This document shows positions 45,600 through 55,875 of a stretch of 64,000 nucleotides of DNA, in pieces. The stretch is from assembly GCA_902806565.1 (NCBI GenBank), contig CADCXA010000024.1, positions 992,001-1,056,000 of the forward strand, in the 5' to 3' direction. Position 1 is the first letter of the stretch. Every line of letters starts with the position of its first letter. A program made the position numbers and the translations under genes. The notes below the pieces were generated by a model, which worked only from the letters and a program-made list of their open reading frames with translations, searched no databases and was not told the origin of the DNA. This DNA is from Hypoxylon rubiginosum (Eukaryota; Ascomycota; Sordariomycetes; Xylariales; Hypoxylaceae).

Positions 45600-45981
45600 C
45601 TTCCCGCTTGAAGATTAGCTGTCGGAGGATTACCCCAGCGGCGACTCGGCCGAGCTGGCGCTACCCGTCACGCAGTGGCCGACCGACAACCCGGACAGGC
45701 TGATCGTCATGGAGATACTCCTGGAGCAGGGACTAATCGTTGACGGCAGGATCGCGGATTACGGCTGGGGACCGACGGGCGGCGGCGGCGGCGGCGGCGG
45801 CAGGACGGAGGAGCTGCTGCTGCAGGACACGTGCCTGATCAAGGTGGCCGAGCGCGGGACACCGAGATGGTTGACTTACTGCTTAGGTATGGGGCGGAGA
45901 GAGATGTGTAAGGCGCGCATGGACGTACGGCCGCACAGCGTGTACGAGAAAAGGGGCATACGGAAATCGCAGATTATGTGA
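45600..45981 (+). pseudogene. broken ankyrin-repeat gene
   Basis: After a stop at 45616-45618 the frame reads SAELALPVTQWPTDN, then LIVMEILLEQGLIVDG, an ankyrin helix pair, a poly-Gly run, and LIKVAERG. A +1 shift near 45857 is needed to continue as DTEMVDLLLRYGAERDV, the next ankyrin helix pair, which then meets a stop; the remaining frame still spells a worn repeat (PHSVYEKRGIRK). At least one frameshift and two stops make it non-functional. It lies 716 bases upstream of a HET gene in the same orientation. Confidence 0.6.
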
Positions 45982-46696
45982 ATGGGACTCAATAAGTCTA
46001 GGTGGGTTCGACAAGGGCTAGAAACTACCTACCTATCTGCAAGCTGCGATTTCATTAAGGCTATAGTTAAAGTAGGGCATCTTGACGTCCCGATCATCCC
46101 AAACCTGCCATCTAATCGTATTTTCGAATCAGATCCATACCTAGGTACTTCAAGATTGGGGGTTGCCTATACTTTACCACATTTCACGCTGCGGTTCCGA
46201 GTATAATACTTAAAGACAGGTACCCTTTAGACAGAGAGCGGAAATACAACAAATGTCTAAAAAATATTTATATTTTATCTTTTGGTTTAGGTAGCTTGTT
46301 CCGTTTTACACAATTTCCTCTCGCTAGAGATGTTCACCTTTGGATATATAGATTTATCGGAACTACAACACCTATGCGAAGTATACCTAGATACCTTACT
46401 ATCGTGTCGAAAGTGGAACGTACGATCATGCGCGCTAGCCATTTTCATTTATCTAGGTAAGCTAGGTATATATGCCCAATGGTTTTTGGTGTGAATTACT
46501 GGCTGGCCTGCAGGCTTATGGAGTCTCGCCTTCATCCTTCATGAATGCCTAACCCTCCTTGAAAATCCCAGCCCCTCTCCGTAAGCCAGAGTTCGGAATC
46601 CGCTCATCTCCCCAAATTTGCCTAGGTAGTTACTTGTTCTAAGACGCAGATAGCATCGAGAACCTGTCACTCTTCCTTACTGTATGAGAGGTAGCC
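45982..46696. other. HET gene promoter region
   Basis: About 715 bases. Has one exact TACCTAGGTA (46138-46147) and a related CTAGGTAAGCTAGGTATA run at about 46452-46469. No gene. Confidence 0.5.
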
Positions 46697-48460
46697 ATGT
46701 TATCGACTACAGAAATTCGGGTCTTGGACTTACTACCCCGAGAACCACATGAACACGAGCAAGGGGAGCAAGCTCATATTCGATGCCGAACTCGTGTTGT
46801 TCCCATTTCATCCGACGCCGACTACGAAACCGTTTCATACGTATGGGGAGATCCTAGCAACACATCCCTGATTGAAGTCGACGGAAAGAATGTCGCAATC
46901 ACGAAAAACCTTGAGGCAGCTCTGAGAAGGATCAGACTCTTGGAAACTAGGACTCTTTGGATCGACCAAATATGCATCAACCAAGATGACAATATAGAGA
47001 AAGCTAATCAGATCCCCCTAATGCGCCAAATATATTCGAAGACTAAACAATGCCTTCTCTGGTTTGGCGAAATTAGATCAGACATCCAACTATCCGACGC
47101 CTCATCAGCTCTAGACGTCATTCACTTCCTCAACGACTTTAACGAGGATAGCCCCGTAGACATAGGCGTCTCCTATAGCTCGATATCGGAGCAGACCTTG
47201 CCTAATATTATGAAAGCATTGAGGTCGATCGCCTTACTGGAGAACCCCTGGTGGCATCGGGTTTGGACCCTGCAAGAAGCAATACTGCCTTCGAAGGCCA
47301 GTATGCTATGGGGTCCGCTGACCATTTCATGGGAAACTATTCTCGACGCTGGTCAGAATTATGTTTCTCAACCTGTTCCTGAAATGTTTTGGCCCTATAT
47401 CGATATTCTCAACAGGCTCTTCGGTCAGACGAACGGACTAATACACTCGAAGAACGGCTCAGAGGGACCTCTTTATTCAGCATACCGATGGAGCTTTCGC
47501 GGGGCAACAAACCCTCTGGACAAGATTTACGGTATCCTCGGGCTTTTCCCGTCAGGAACACTGCCACGGTCCGAGTGTGTTGACTATCAGCTTCAGCCAG
47601 CAAGCCTCTTTGCTATGGCCACTGCGGACCTTATTGAAAATACCAAGAGCTTACATCCGATATCCTTGGTATACGCCACTGGCGTACCGGAGAATACCCC
47701 AAATATCCCAAGTTGGGCGTGTGACTTTGCTGTGGGCGGAGGCCAACACCAACTTGCTGTTGATGGTGACGGCGCATCCTGGTATCTGATACACGCCTAC
47801 TATCAGTATAGGGCTTGTGGCAACAAAGAAATTGACTGGGAATTATTCCGGTTCGATCCCAACTACAACACCCTAACCCTGTCGGGCTACATGGTCGACG
47901 AAGTTACCATAACCGGCACAAAGCTCCAGAGCGACGTGCCTGGCACCACAGGCGTCTCGTATCAGAGCGCTATCAGTTATATCAATGACTGGTATCGAAC
48001 TGCCGAGGAGTTCTATCAGGGACGAGAATACCCTCAAGACTCTACCGGCCCAGAGAACTGGTCAGACTCATTCTGGAGGGGATTGCTAGGTGGTACAATC
48101 ATCAACTATGAATTTATACCCGAACGTGAGGCTCAGCAAGAAGATATAGCTCTTGCAAAGGAATTTGTCCGGACTGGCCAGAAAGATGAGGAGGTGTGCT
48201 ATAGTATATTTGCGAATATGTGTCACCGAATCATGTTCATTACCAAGACTGGATTGCTGGGTTTTGGCGCAAATGACATGGCCATTGGAGATCAGGTCTG
48301 GGTACTTGACGGGGGAAATTGGCCCTTCATTCTGCGTCCGAGCTCGGGCAGCCCAGTGCCAGGTAGCCATCACTGGGTCGGCTCATCGTATGTCCACGGA
48401 ATCATGGGAGGCGAGGCTGCTACGGAGACCCATAAGAGCAAGAGTGTCTGCCTGATATAA
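46697..48460 (+). CDS. HET-domain protein
   Basis: Single exon, 587 residues. HET blocks: YETVSYVWGDP (43-53), TLWIDQICINQDDN (87-99) and WWHRVWTLQEA near 185. This is the common YVWGD/CINQ subtype, as in the gene at 3360-5147. The middle part contains NPLDKIYGILGLFP, a block shared by long HET proteins, and the C-terminus ends SVCLI, which could be read as a CaaX-like box but has no basic stretch before it. The next gene downstream, 925 bases on, is another HET gene in the same direction. Confidence 0.9.
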   Translation: MLSTTEIRVLDLLPREPHEHEQGEQAHIRCRTRVVPISSDADYETVSYVWGDPSNTSLIEVDGKNVAITKNLEAALRRIRLLETRTLWIDQICINQDDNIEKANQIPLMRQIYSKTKQCLLWFGEIRSDIQLSDASSALDVIHFLNDFNEDSPVDIGVSYSSISEQTLPNIMKALRSIALLENPWWHRVWTLQEAILPSKASMLWGPLTISWETILDAGQNYVSQPVPEMFWPYIDILNRLFGQTNGLIHSKNGSEGPLYSAYRWSFRGATNPLDKIYGILGLFPSGTLPRSECVDYQLQPASLFAMATADLIENTKSLHPISLVYATGVPENTPNIPSWACDFAVGGGQHQLAVDGDGASWYLIHAYYQYRACGNKEIDWELFRFDPNYNTLTLSGYMVDEVTITGTKLQSDVPGTTGVSYQSAISYINDWYRTAEEFYQGREYPQDSTGPENWSDSFWRGLLGGTIINYEFIPEREAQQEDIALAKEFVRTGQKDEEVCYSIFANMCHRIMFITKTGLLGFGANDMAIGDQVWVLDGGNWPFILRPSSGSPVPGSHHWVGSSYVHGIMGGEAATETHKSKSVCLI

Positions 48461-48728
48461 AATAGAAAATTTGGATGATAATCAGGCGACTATACTAAGT
48501 ATGCGGAGAAAAGGGGAGAATGAAAGAAAAGAGGTGGGACAAAAAAAGATAGTTGCAACTGAGAATGCCGACCAAGCAATGAGTAATAATCAAGCAACTG
48601 CTCGTAGCTTCCCGAGATATATGATGATTTGACTCTCTCACGTCGTTGGTTTGTTCATTAATAGGTAGAAGTTGTCAAGGTGTAAGAACTGTTGTTTCGC
48701 GAAGTAAACAAAAGGAAAGAAAACATGC

Positions 48729-48747
48729 CCCTGGCGGAACGCCAGGG
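48729..48747. repeat. perfect GC-rich hairpin
   Basis: CCCTGGCG, loop GAA, CGCCAGGG: a perfect 8-base stem with a 3-base loop, about 270 bases after the stop of the upstream HET gene. It may lie in that gene's 3' region or in the next promoter. Confidence 0.7.
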
Positions 48748-48762
48748 TTTCGACAGCAGTCC

Positions 48763-48788
48763 GCTTACATAACGTATATTATGTAAGC
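48763..48788. repeat. 10-base inverted repeat
   Basis: GCTTACATAA and TTATGTAAGC are perfect inverted arms around a 6-base centre. It lies 15 bases after the preceding hairpin. Could be a dimeric factor site or remains of a small mobile element. Confidence 0.6.
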
Positions 48789-49385
48789 CATGACAGAAGT
48801 TACTCATTCAAGTAAACGCCCCTATTTAGACCATACGTTATGTATCATACTGCAGACGTGCCGTGCAGCCGTGGTCTAGTATCGAGCTCTAAATCAAGGC
48901 AAACCCATATACCCAATCCCCTTGTTCCAGCTGAATATTGATCTCCATCCTGTTTATCCCCTAGTTTGTTCCTTGATACGTCGATTATATTGGCCCCTCT
49001 CCCGGCTGCCTGGAGATTTTAGATGCCGAGAGCGCCATGTTCAGTACCGGTGTCTTGTGAGTGAAATCAACTATAGCGCCCTTGATCACATACTCCGCCC
49101 AGCCCTGGACTAGGCGATGTTTAATAGGGATATTCACATCTGGAATACAGTCCTTCAGTCTTGAAATATTATCATGGCGAGAATATGTCAGCTCAGATGG
49201 TCTGCTGACTCATCAGGTACCTGAGAGATGTAACTGCCAACGCACACTTCAGCGCTGCTCTTACGACTGTACCTAGGTACACTCTTTTCGACCTGAGCAT
49301 CCTTGATCAATACTACCCCTTTTTACCACTTCATGATTCTTGCTCAACTACACTCCAGCGCGATGGCATTTGTGTATTCATTGCT

Positions 49386-51508
49386 ATGCGCATTCATAGA
49401 TATTTGATGTCCATCACCACTCAAGCGGCACCACGATGTCAGCGTTGTGCCACTCTTTCAATCCGTGATCTGTTTGACCTCGACGAAGAAAATTTCGGTG
49501 TTACGTGGGAATCATCTTACGAATCATTAGACGACCCGAGAGCATCGGTAAGCAGCGGCTGTGACCTTTGCATGCTGCTGTTAGAGTGTTTCGAAGAGAC
49601 GCCTAACTACGAGAAGTGGAAAAAGGATATGATGCCTACCTTCCCTAAAATAGACGTGAACATTCTCATCGAAAACCCGCGTACTGATTATCGTGCTGGG
49701 CTGGAGACTCATGTAATTGATACGGTTGGGATACAATTCAAGAGCGGCAGCGACGATGGGCGATTTTCGTGGAGCAGCGCTTTACAAGTCCCGCTCACCA
49801 CTCCCCGAGGTACGATATCTAGGTGTTCATCACGTAGCCACACTGTTAACTAACCCTTAATTAAGAAGAGGAAATATTTGTTGGGAAATACCGAATCGGG
49901 CGGTTTCACACTGATCCCGATCTTGGGTCCCAGTCCAACCATGACATAGCTAGAGCGTGGCTGAAAGATTGCCAGGAAACCCATCCGGATTGCCTTTGGC
50001 ATAATCTCCCCGAACTTCCTACTCGAGTTATCGACGTCGGGGTGGGCAAGAATGCCAAAACCCTCCGAATAATTCACTCGCAAGGGAAAGCTGCCCAGTA
50101 TGTCACGCTCAGCCATTGCTGGGGCGGTAACATACCGCATGTCCTGACCACGAAGACCCTGAAACCGTTCCAGGAAGGCATTTCTCTCCATGATTTACCG
50201 GCAAACTTTCGCGATGCTGTCATCATTACCCGCGAATTAGGTATCCGCTATCTCTGGATCGATTGTCTCTGTATCGTGCAGGATTCGAAACAGGATTGGG
50301 AACAAGAGTTCAAGAAGATGGGTCGGTTCTATTCTAACTCTACTCTCACCATATCCGCGCTCTCATCCGCGAAGAGCACCAGTGGTATCCTAAGGCGTGG
50401 CGCTAAACCAAGATCCGTTCGGTTAAACGTACACCCAGGCGGCGACCAAAGCCGCCAAGTGTCTCTGGAGAAAATCGATGAGCAAGAGAGCCTTACGAGC
50501 CTCGACGGCCACAGCCCGCTAACCTCGCGTGGCTGGGCGCTCCAGGAGTCCTTATTATCGCCGCGGCAGCTGTTGTACGGCAGTCGCCAGATATACTGGA
50601 AGTGCCCTGATGGTTTCGAGTCTGGGGATGGTCTCGCACGCGGAGGCAGGGCTCCCGATCAGAAATACCGCGCAATTTCATCTCTCTTATATCGAAGTCT
50701 TCTCGTTGAGCCGCCCACATCCCCAGTTGAGACAAGGGAGTTGCTTCACGAGTATTACGAAATGGTGCAAGCCTACTCCTCTAGAATGCTCACCTATGAC
50801 TCGGACAGGTTGCCTGCGTTTTCGGGCCTGGCACAGCGCATCCATACAGCGTTACCTGGCGAATATCTTGCTGGTTTATGGAGCTATGATTTCCCTCGTG
50901 GATTGGATTGGACATCACTGTCGAAGAGAAGTCGATCGCCGTCGTATCATGCGCCCTCGTGGTCTTGGGTAGCGCCGGTCAGATATCCTCAACGCTCTAA
51001 GTTCAGATCAGATAAATTTAGGCTTCAGCTGCTCGAGTACGACATTTGTCTTTGCGACGCGAGTAATCCTTACGGACAAATCAAAGCAGGCCATGCCATA
51101 GTCCAAGGATATACATCGCCAGTAGCCGTGCGCCACGAAGACAAGTTCGTCGAAGAAACAACGTATCCCAGAAAGTATCCTATAGATAGCTTTGCCAGTT
51201 TTGACAGAGCCGAGGACGGCCCAGGATTCGTCCGGGGGACCATTGAAGGCAACAATAGCTTCCAATACTTTGAGGACTACGCCTATGCGTATGAGTCGAA
51301 ACGGTATCTCCTTCTCGTTTTAGGGAGATGCTGCAAGGACAGTGATGACAGTATGGACGAAGAGGGCACGGGTAGTTTCCGCGGTATAATACTATGTCAA
51401 GTAGCTGATGGGGAGGAGAATAAGTTCGAGAGGGTGGGCTATGTGGATCTCGGCGTCAGTCTTGCCTGGCTGGAGAAATGTGATAAACAGGTGCTGAAAC
51501 TTGTTTAG
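49386..51508 (+). CDS. HET-domain protein with Cys-rich N-terminus
   Basis: Two exons, 49386-49809 and 49866-51508; 688 residues. The HET domain starts at about residue 219 with YVTLSHCWGG, then IRYLWIDCLCIVQDS near 268 and MGRFYSNSTLTISALSS. This is the SHCWGG/LCIVQD subtype, distinct from its upstream neighbour. The N-terminal 200 residues contain paired cysteines (C18 and C21, C59 and C62) in CQRC and CDLC, a spacing that could bind zinc and that I know from the N-termini of many fungal HET proteins. The domain is followed by SRGWALQESLLSPRQLLYG and a C-terminal region with PSWSWV. Met8 is an alternative start. Confidence 0.9.
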
Positions 51509-52228
51509 TCGATGGCAACATGATTGACGGAGGCAATTAAGATGTCTTGATTATAGTCATATTATTTTCTCCTAATCTTGCCCCCGAACCTAGCTTGGCG
51601 GAAGGCAATGGGATCTGTTGAGAACTCGGTTTGCCGCAGCCCGCGTTAAGGGGAGAAGAGCATCATGATAAAAAATAGGCAGACCAACGCTTTCAAAACC
51701 GACACGGGTATATAACCGTAAACCAACAGAGCTAAAAGGCCTGAAAACGTCTCTTAGATCAACCTAAGAAGGATGGCATTTAAACCCAAGTTACCCAGAA
51801 GCACGAATATAGTGATAATTAGTCGTGATGTGATACACACCTCTTTATCTCACTTCCATTTCTAATCTGATCACCTAAGAGTAATAATAGATTTGGTATC
51901 ATATACGCTTTCTCGCGTTTGGTATTCCCCCCTTTCTCCAAAAGTTATCCAAAAAAAAATCAAGCGAGTGGATGCATACTGGTGACTGCCCAGTATTCCA
52001 GTCGACAAGAACTAGTTAATATCCGACCCCAAAAAATGAAATTATTTTTCTTCGTCTCCAGTCGTAAATGCGAAAATAGATACCTCGTCGTAGATAAAGG
52101 GTATATCGTCCAAGAAAAGCGATAGCCATACGGGCTTGGCTAAATATTTAAAAGAAACCCCATTTCGAGATGTGTACCCTAATCCAACATATACGCCTCT
52201 CTCCTTATCGCACAATACTCGCTTTGTT
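51509..52228. other. convergent 3' region
   Basis: 720 AT-rich bases between the tails of the HET gene (+) and the F-box gene (-). No gene recognised. Confidence 0.5.
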
Positions 52229-55200
52229 TTACATCACTGTGCACTTTCTGTCCTTAGGCTGGGGCCTAGGGGCCGCTTCGGCCCAACTTACATCTGTCCA
52301 AGTGTCCTGTTTCTTCTTATTTCTCTTTCCCATCCAGCCTCGAGCCTTCGCATCACGTATGTTCTTGAGCGCCCCTCTCCGAGCACGACTCTGCCGGCGG
52401 GTGAGGCTAGTATGATGGCGCAGTGATGTAGAGGTGAGCTGTGAGGATGGTGGTCCTGGTGGGTGCTCTCCAACGCTAGAGATAGTCTCTAGACGCTCAA
52501 CCGTGGGTCGCAGTAGATTGACTCCTGACATTGGCCTGGGATGACGAGGAACTGGTGCGTGTAACACTGATTCTACAGGTTGACTATGCGCATCCGACTG
52601 ATGGGGAACGTCAAATGCACCTGTTACGCCAGTCGGTGTGCTGATAATAAGCGGCTGATCAGGGACTGGTGCTGGAGCATATATTTCCGGAATCCCACTA
52701 TATCGTCTAGAATCACGAGGTTGTCCATTTCGACCGCCGACGGGTACCCGTGGGAACTGGAAGCTTCCTGATGCGGGACGAGGCGCACCAGCGCTGTCCT
52801 GTCTCCTGTGTAGACGCGCTAACTGATCTGGATGCGGTGCAGGGGGGAGAGACGACGATATGATATCCTCATTATTCTGATGCGTCGCAGGCGCCGAACG
52901 AGGATATCCGCTAAGAGCAGCTAACGAGGTTGCGTCTGATGAGGGAGGCGCTCTCGGCCATGTATGGGCATTTGGGACCCTCCCGACGACGGGACTTGGT
53001 CCACTTTGTCCATCGTTCCATCTCGTAACATTGGCCATAGGAGACGGAGTAGAAAAGTTAAAAGCATGCGGATGAGCCGAACCCGGGCGAGAATCTACAA
53101 TAGTTGGATGCGGCTGTGACGAGGTCGGTGGGTATTCTGTAGCTGACGTTTGCGGTCCAGTGGATGGCTGGTATGGACTACGCCGCTCTGGAGTTACATT
53201 TGACGTTACTGGACCCTGCGAGACGTGGGAGCTTGTAGCCCGGGAAGGCGACCCGACCGGAGACACATCGTAGATATCATCGTCATCGTAGTTATATAGA
53301 GAGCGGCTATCTTGCGGGAAAGAAGGGCTCGATATGGGTCTGTGCGACCAGCTCCCTCCTGGGGCAGCGGACCTACTAATATTCGTAGAATGGCTTGCTG
53401 TATGTTGCGGGGTACTAGGGTTCCAAGACATACGAGATGTCCTTTCTCGTAAAGGAGAGGTCTGGAGGCGAGGAAGCTCTGGACGACCAGAATTTGATCC
53501 CGATGCCGCATGTGACAGCGGAGGGACAGGCGGAATATACGGCATAGAAGGAACAGGCGTAATGAATGATGGAAGAGGAGGAACAGGGGGGATAGAATCA
53601 GTGCTACTTGACGATATCCCAACGCCAGAAATTGCTGAGTGGCGCATGAAGGCAGGTAGATCACCAGGGTCCTCTTTAGTATATGGAGGAGGGGGAGGTA
53701 CCCAGTTGTCAGCGTCGCTTTCATGTGGATGTTCTGCCCTTCCATCGGCACGTCTATACTCAACTGGGCCTGCCGTAGCTGGTTGTGGATTCCGCCGGCG
53801 ATTTACAGCAGCGGCTGTTGCGGCGCGGCGCAAGGTCGTTCCAGACCGTGGGTTGGCGTGAGCATATGGGGCATCGAGAGCCTCCTGAGCCTCTTCTAAA
53901 GAGACATCTTCCACCTCATGGAGCGCTACCGCGGCACTAGAACCACGGCGTGCGGTCGCCATAGGCCGCGGCACTAGAGGATCTTCCATCTCGTTGTTAT
54001 GGGAGGTTGATGGACGAAAGAGAACATCAACTTGTCGAGATGATGATGTCGCTGGTGCGGGCATCATACTATTCCTATTCCCTCTCCGCTGAGCAACGGT
54101 TCTCCTTCTCACAATAGCAACTTCTGTGTCGATATCACGATGTTCCTCTTCCAAGACCTCGGCTTCGTTTGTTCCGACTTCAATAGTGATTTCTTCCTTT
54201 TCGCCATTTACCGGGCTATAGTTGAAATCGAGTAGTGTAATTCTCCCACCATCCACAAAGTCGATGCCGTCTTCCTCGGTCACGAGTTTAGGAGGCATAA
54301 CACCACGAGCAGCAACGATTAGGCGTTCCTCGAAAGACGTGTCGCCAAATTCGGAGACCCACTTGACAGTATTCACACCAGTCATCTGTGTGATTTTGCG
54401 CCCACTTACGAAAGTATTGCGGAATTTGTCACAGAGTATCTGCCATTGAGGAACCCTGCCGCCATTTGCCTCTTGTACTCGTGACGGCGAGCGCACCGAA
54501 ACTCCACTGTTCATACGTTGTAGCGAAGGCGGTCCATTGGGATCGAATGTTGCCGCATGATTGGCTTCCGGGATGGCCTCCAAATCTTCAGGTATACCGT
54601 ATAACCAGACATCATTCCCTTCAAATCCAGCCGAGACGAGGTCTCCCTGGTAATTTGCAGCGGGTAAGGTACATGGCAATAACGGCCCAGGAGAGGATGC
54701 GGTAGGGACAGGTCCCGTGAAATAAGTCGTTCCATTGCGAAGGTCGTCGATCCGTACAGCACGGAACGTTTCAAAGCTTCGGTCATAGGTAAAGGTCCAA
54801 GTCGCCTCCATGGAGCTTGATTCCTGTAGCAACACAGCATGGCTGCAATCTCTGCTCGTGTTCGGAAAGAGTATAGAAGTAGTCCATAGCGCACTAATAT
54901 TATTCTCTTCAGACATCTGGGCCCCAGGGTCGTAATAAGGCGCTGTTAGAATAACAGTATTAGGTGTATAAGATGTTGTAGTTGTTCCTAATAGTTGCGT
55001 TCCATCGAACGAGAAGGCAAGAGAATCAACTCCATCACATTTGACTGCTCTCCGGTCCGTTGGTAGAGCTCCAGGGCTGATGGATGACACCTCAATGCCG
55101 CCCTCGTATGCAGCTGCTAAAACGCTTCCACAAGGGGACAGCGCGATCGCGCGAGGGGCGTGATCAAGGATGAGCGACTGCATTCGGCGCGGGGGGGCTT

Positions 55201-55875
55201 TGCTCAAGTCATATAGATCGATCTGCATGTCAGTCGACAAAACCGCGAGAAGACTACCGTCATCCAGAACACATGCAGCTGCAGGGCGGCGCAGTATTTT
55301 AAACTCCCGCTTCACAGCTATCTTGGATTCCCTGACATCGAGAACAAATATTCGGGACGAGTTATAGGCGAGCAGATGGTGGCCCCTAGGAGATGGGCTG
55401 AACTGCATTCCTTCGCCACCAGGGGCTGAGGACGAGCCGATGCAATTTGATATCAACTTTATGGTAGTGGTCTTGGGTCGCAGGTAAGCCTCGAAAAGAT
55501 TCCTCTTAACCTCGCGGGCGAACAAGCGCCGCAGCTGAGGCAAGTTATCGGCATCCTGGGTCGGAGCAGGCACGGTGCTGTTACTAGCGGCGTAGGATTC
55601 GCATCGTGAGAGGTGATGTGCGTAAAGATGTGCTTGCTGAGAAACGCGTCTCCATTTTGAATTAAGCAAGACGAGAGATGCGAACGAGTCGGGATCTGTT
55701 AGCTGGAGTATCCTATAGTAGTATCATGTTAACGACCAGTGCCCCCTAAAAACAGAGAGAGTAGAACCTACTGCTCGATGATCTCGCCGGGAAGTCTGTC
55801 GAAGGCTGGAGGCGTATGCTTAATGCTTACGACGGTCGGCTTCTCGTCCACGGTGGACGGCTGGGTTGAGGACAT
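52229..55875 (-). CDS. F-box protein with propeller-like region and CaaX end
   Basis: Two exons, 55772-55875 and 52229-55712; 1195 residues. The F-box is formed across the intron: FDRLPGEIIEQ from exon 1 and ILQLTDPDSFASLVLLNSKW from exon 2. Residues about 100-420 contain WD40-like repeats (LLAYNSSRIFVLDVRES, LLAVLSTDMQIDLYDLS, LAAAYEGGIEVSS, LAFSFDGTQLLGT), a likely beta-propeller. From about 480 to 1120 the chain is Pro/Ser-rich and disordered. The last residues are basic (MGKRNKKKQD) and end KDRKCTVM, a CaaX box with Met at X, which favours farnesylation. A membrane-attached SCF ubiquitin-ligase adaptor is the simplest reading; neither lipid nor target is known. It is related to fungal proteins of unknown function. 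Confidence 0.82.

Larger units (their letters stand above)
48461..49385. other. spacer between two HET genes
   Basis: About 925 bases. It contains two strong inverted repeats (listed separately) and one TACCTAGGTA palindrome at 49270-49279. No gene. Confidence 0.5.

Noticed and set aside
48446..48460. C-terminal S-V-C-L-I of the HET protein at 46697 as a CaaX box
   Set aside because: The last four residues fit the pattern loosely, but no basic stretch precedes them and the family is not known to be prenylated.
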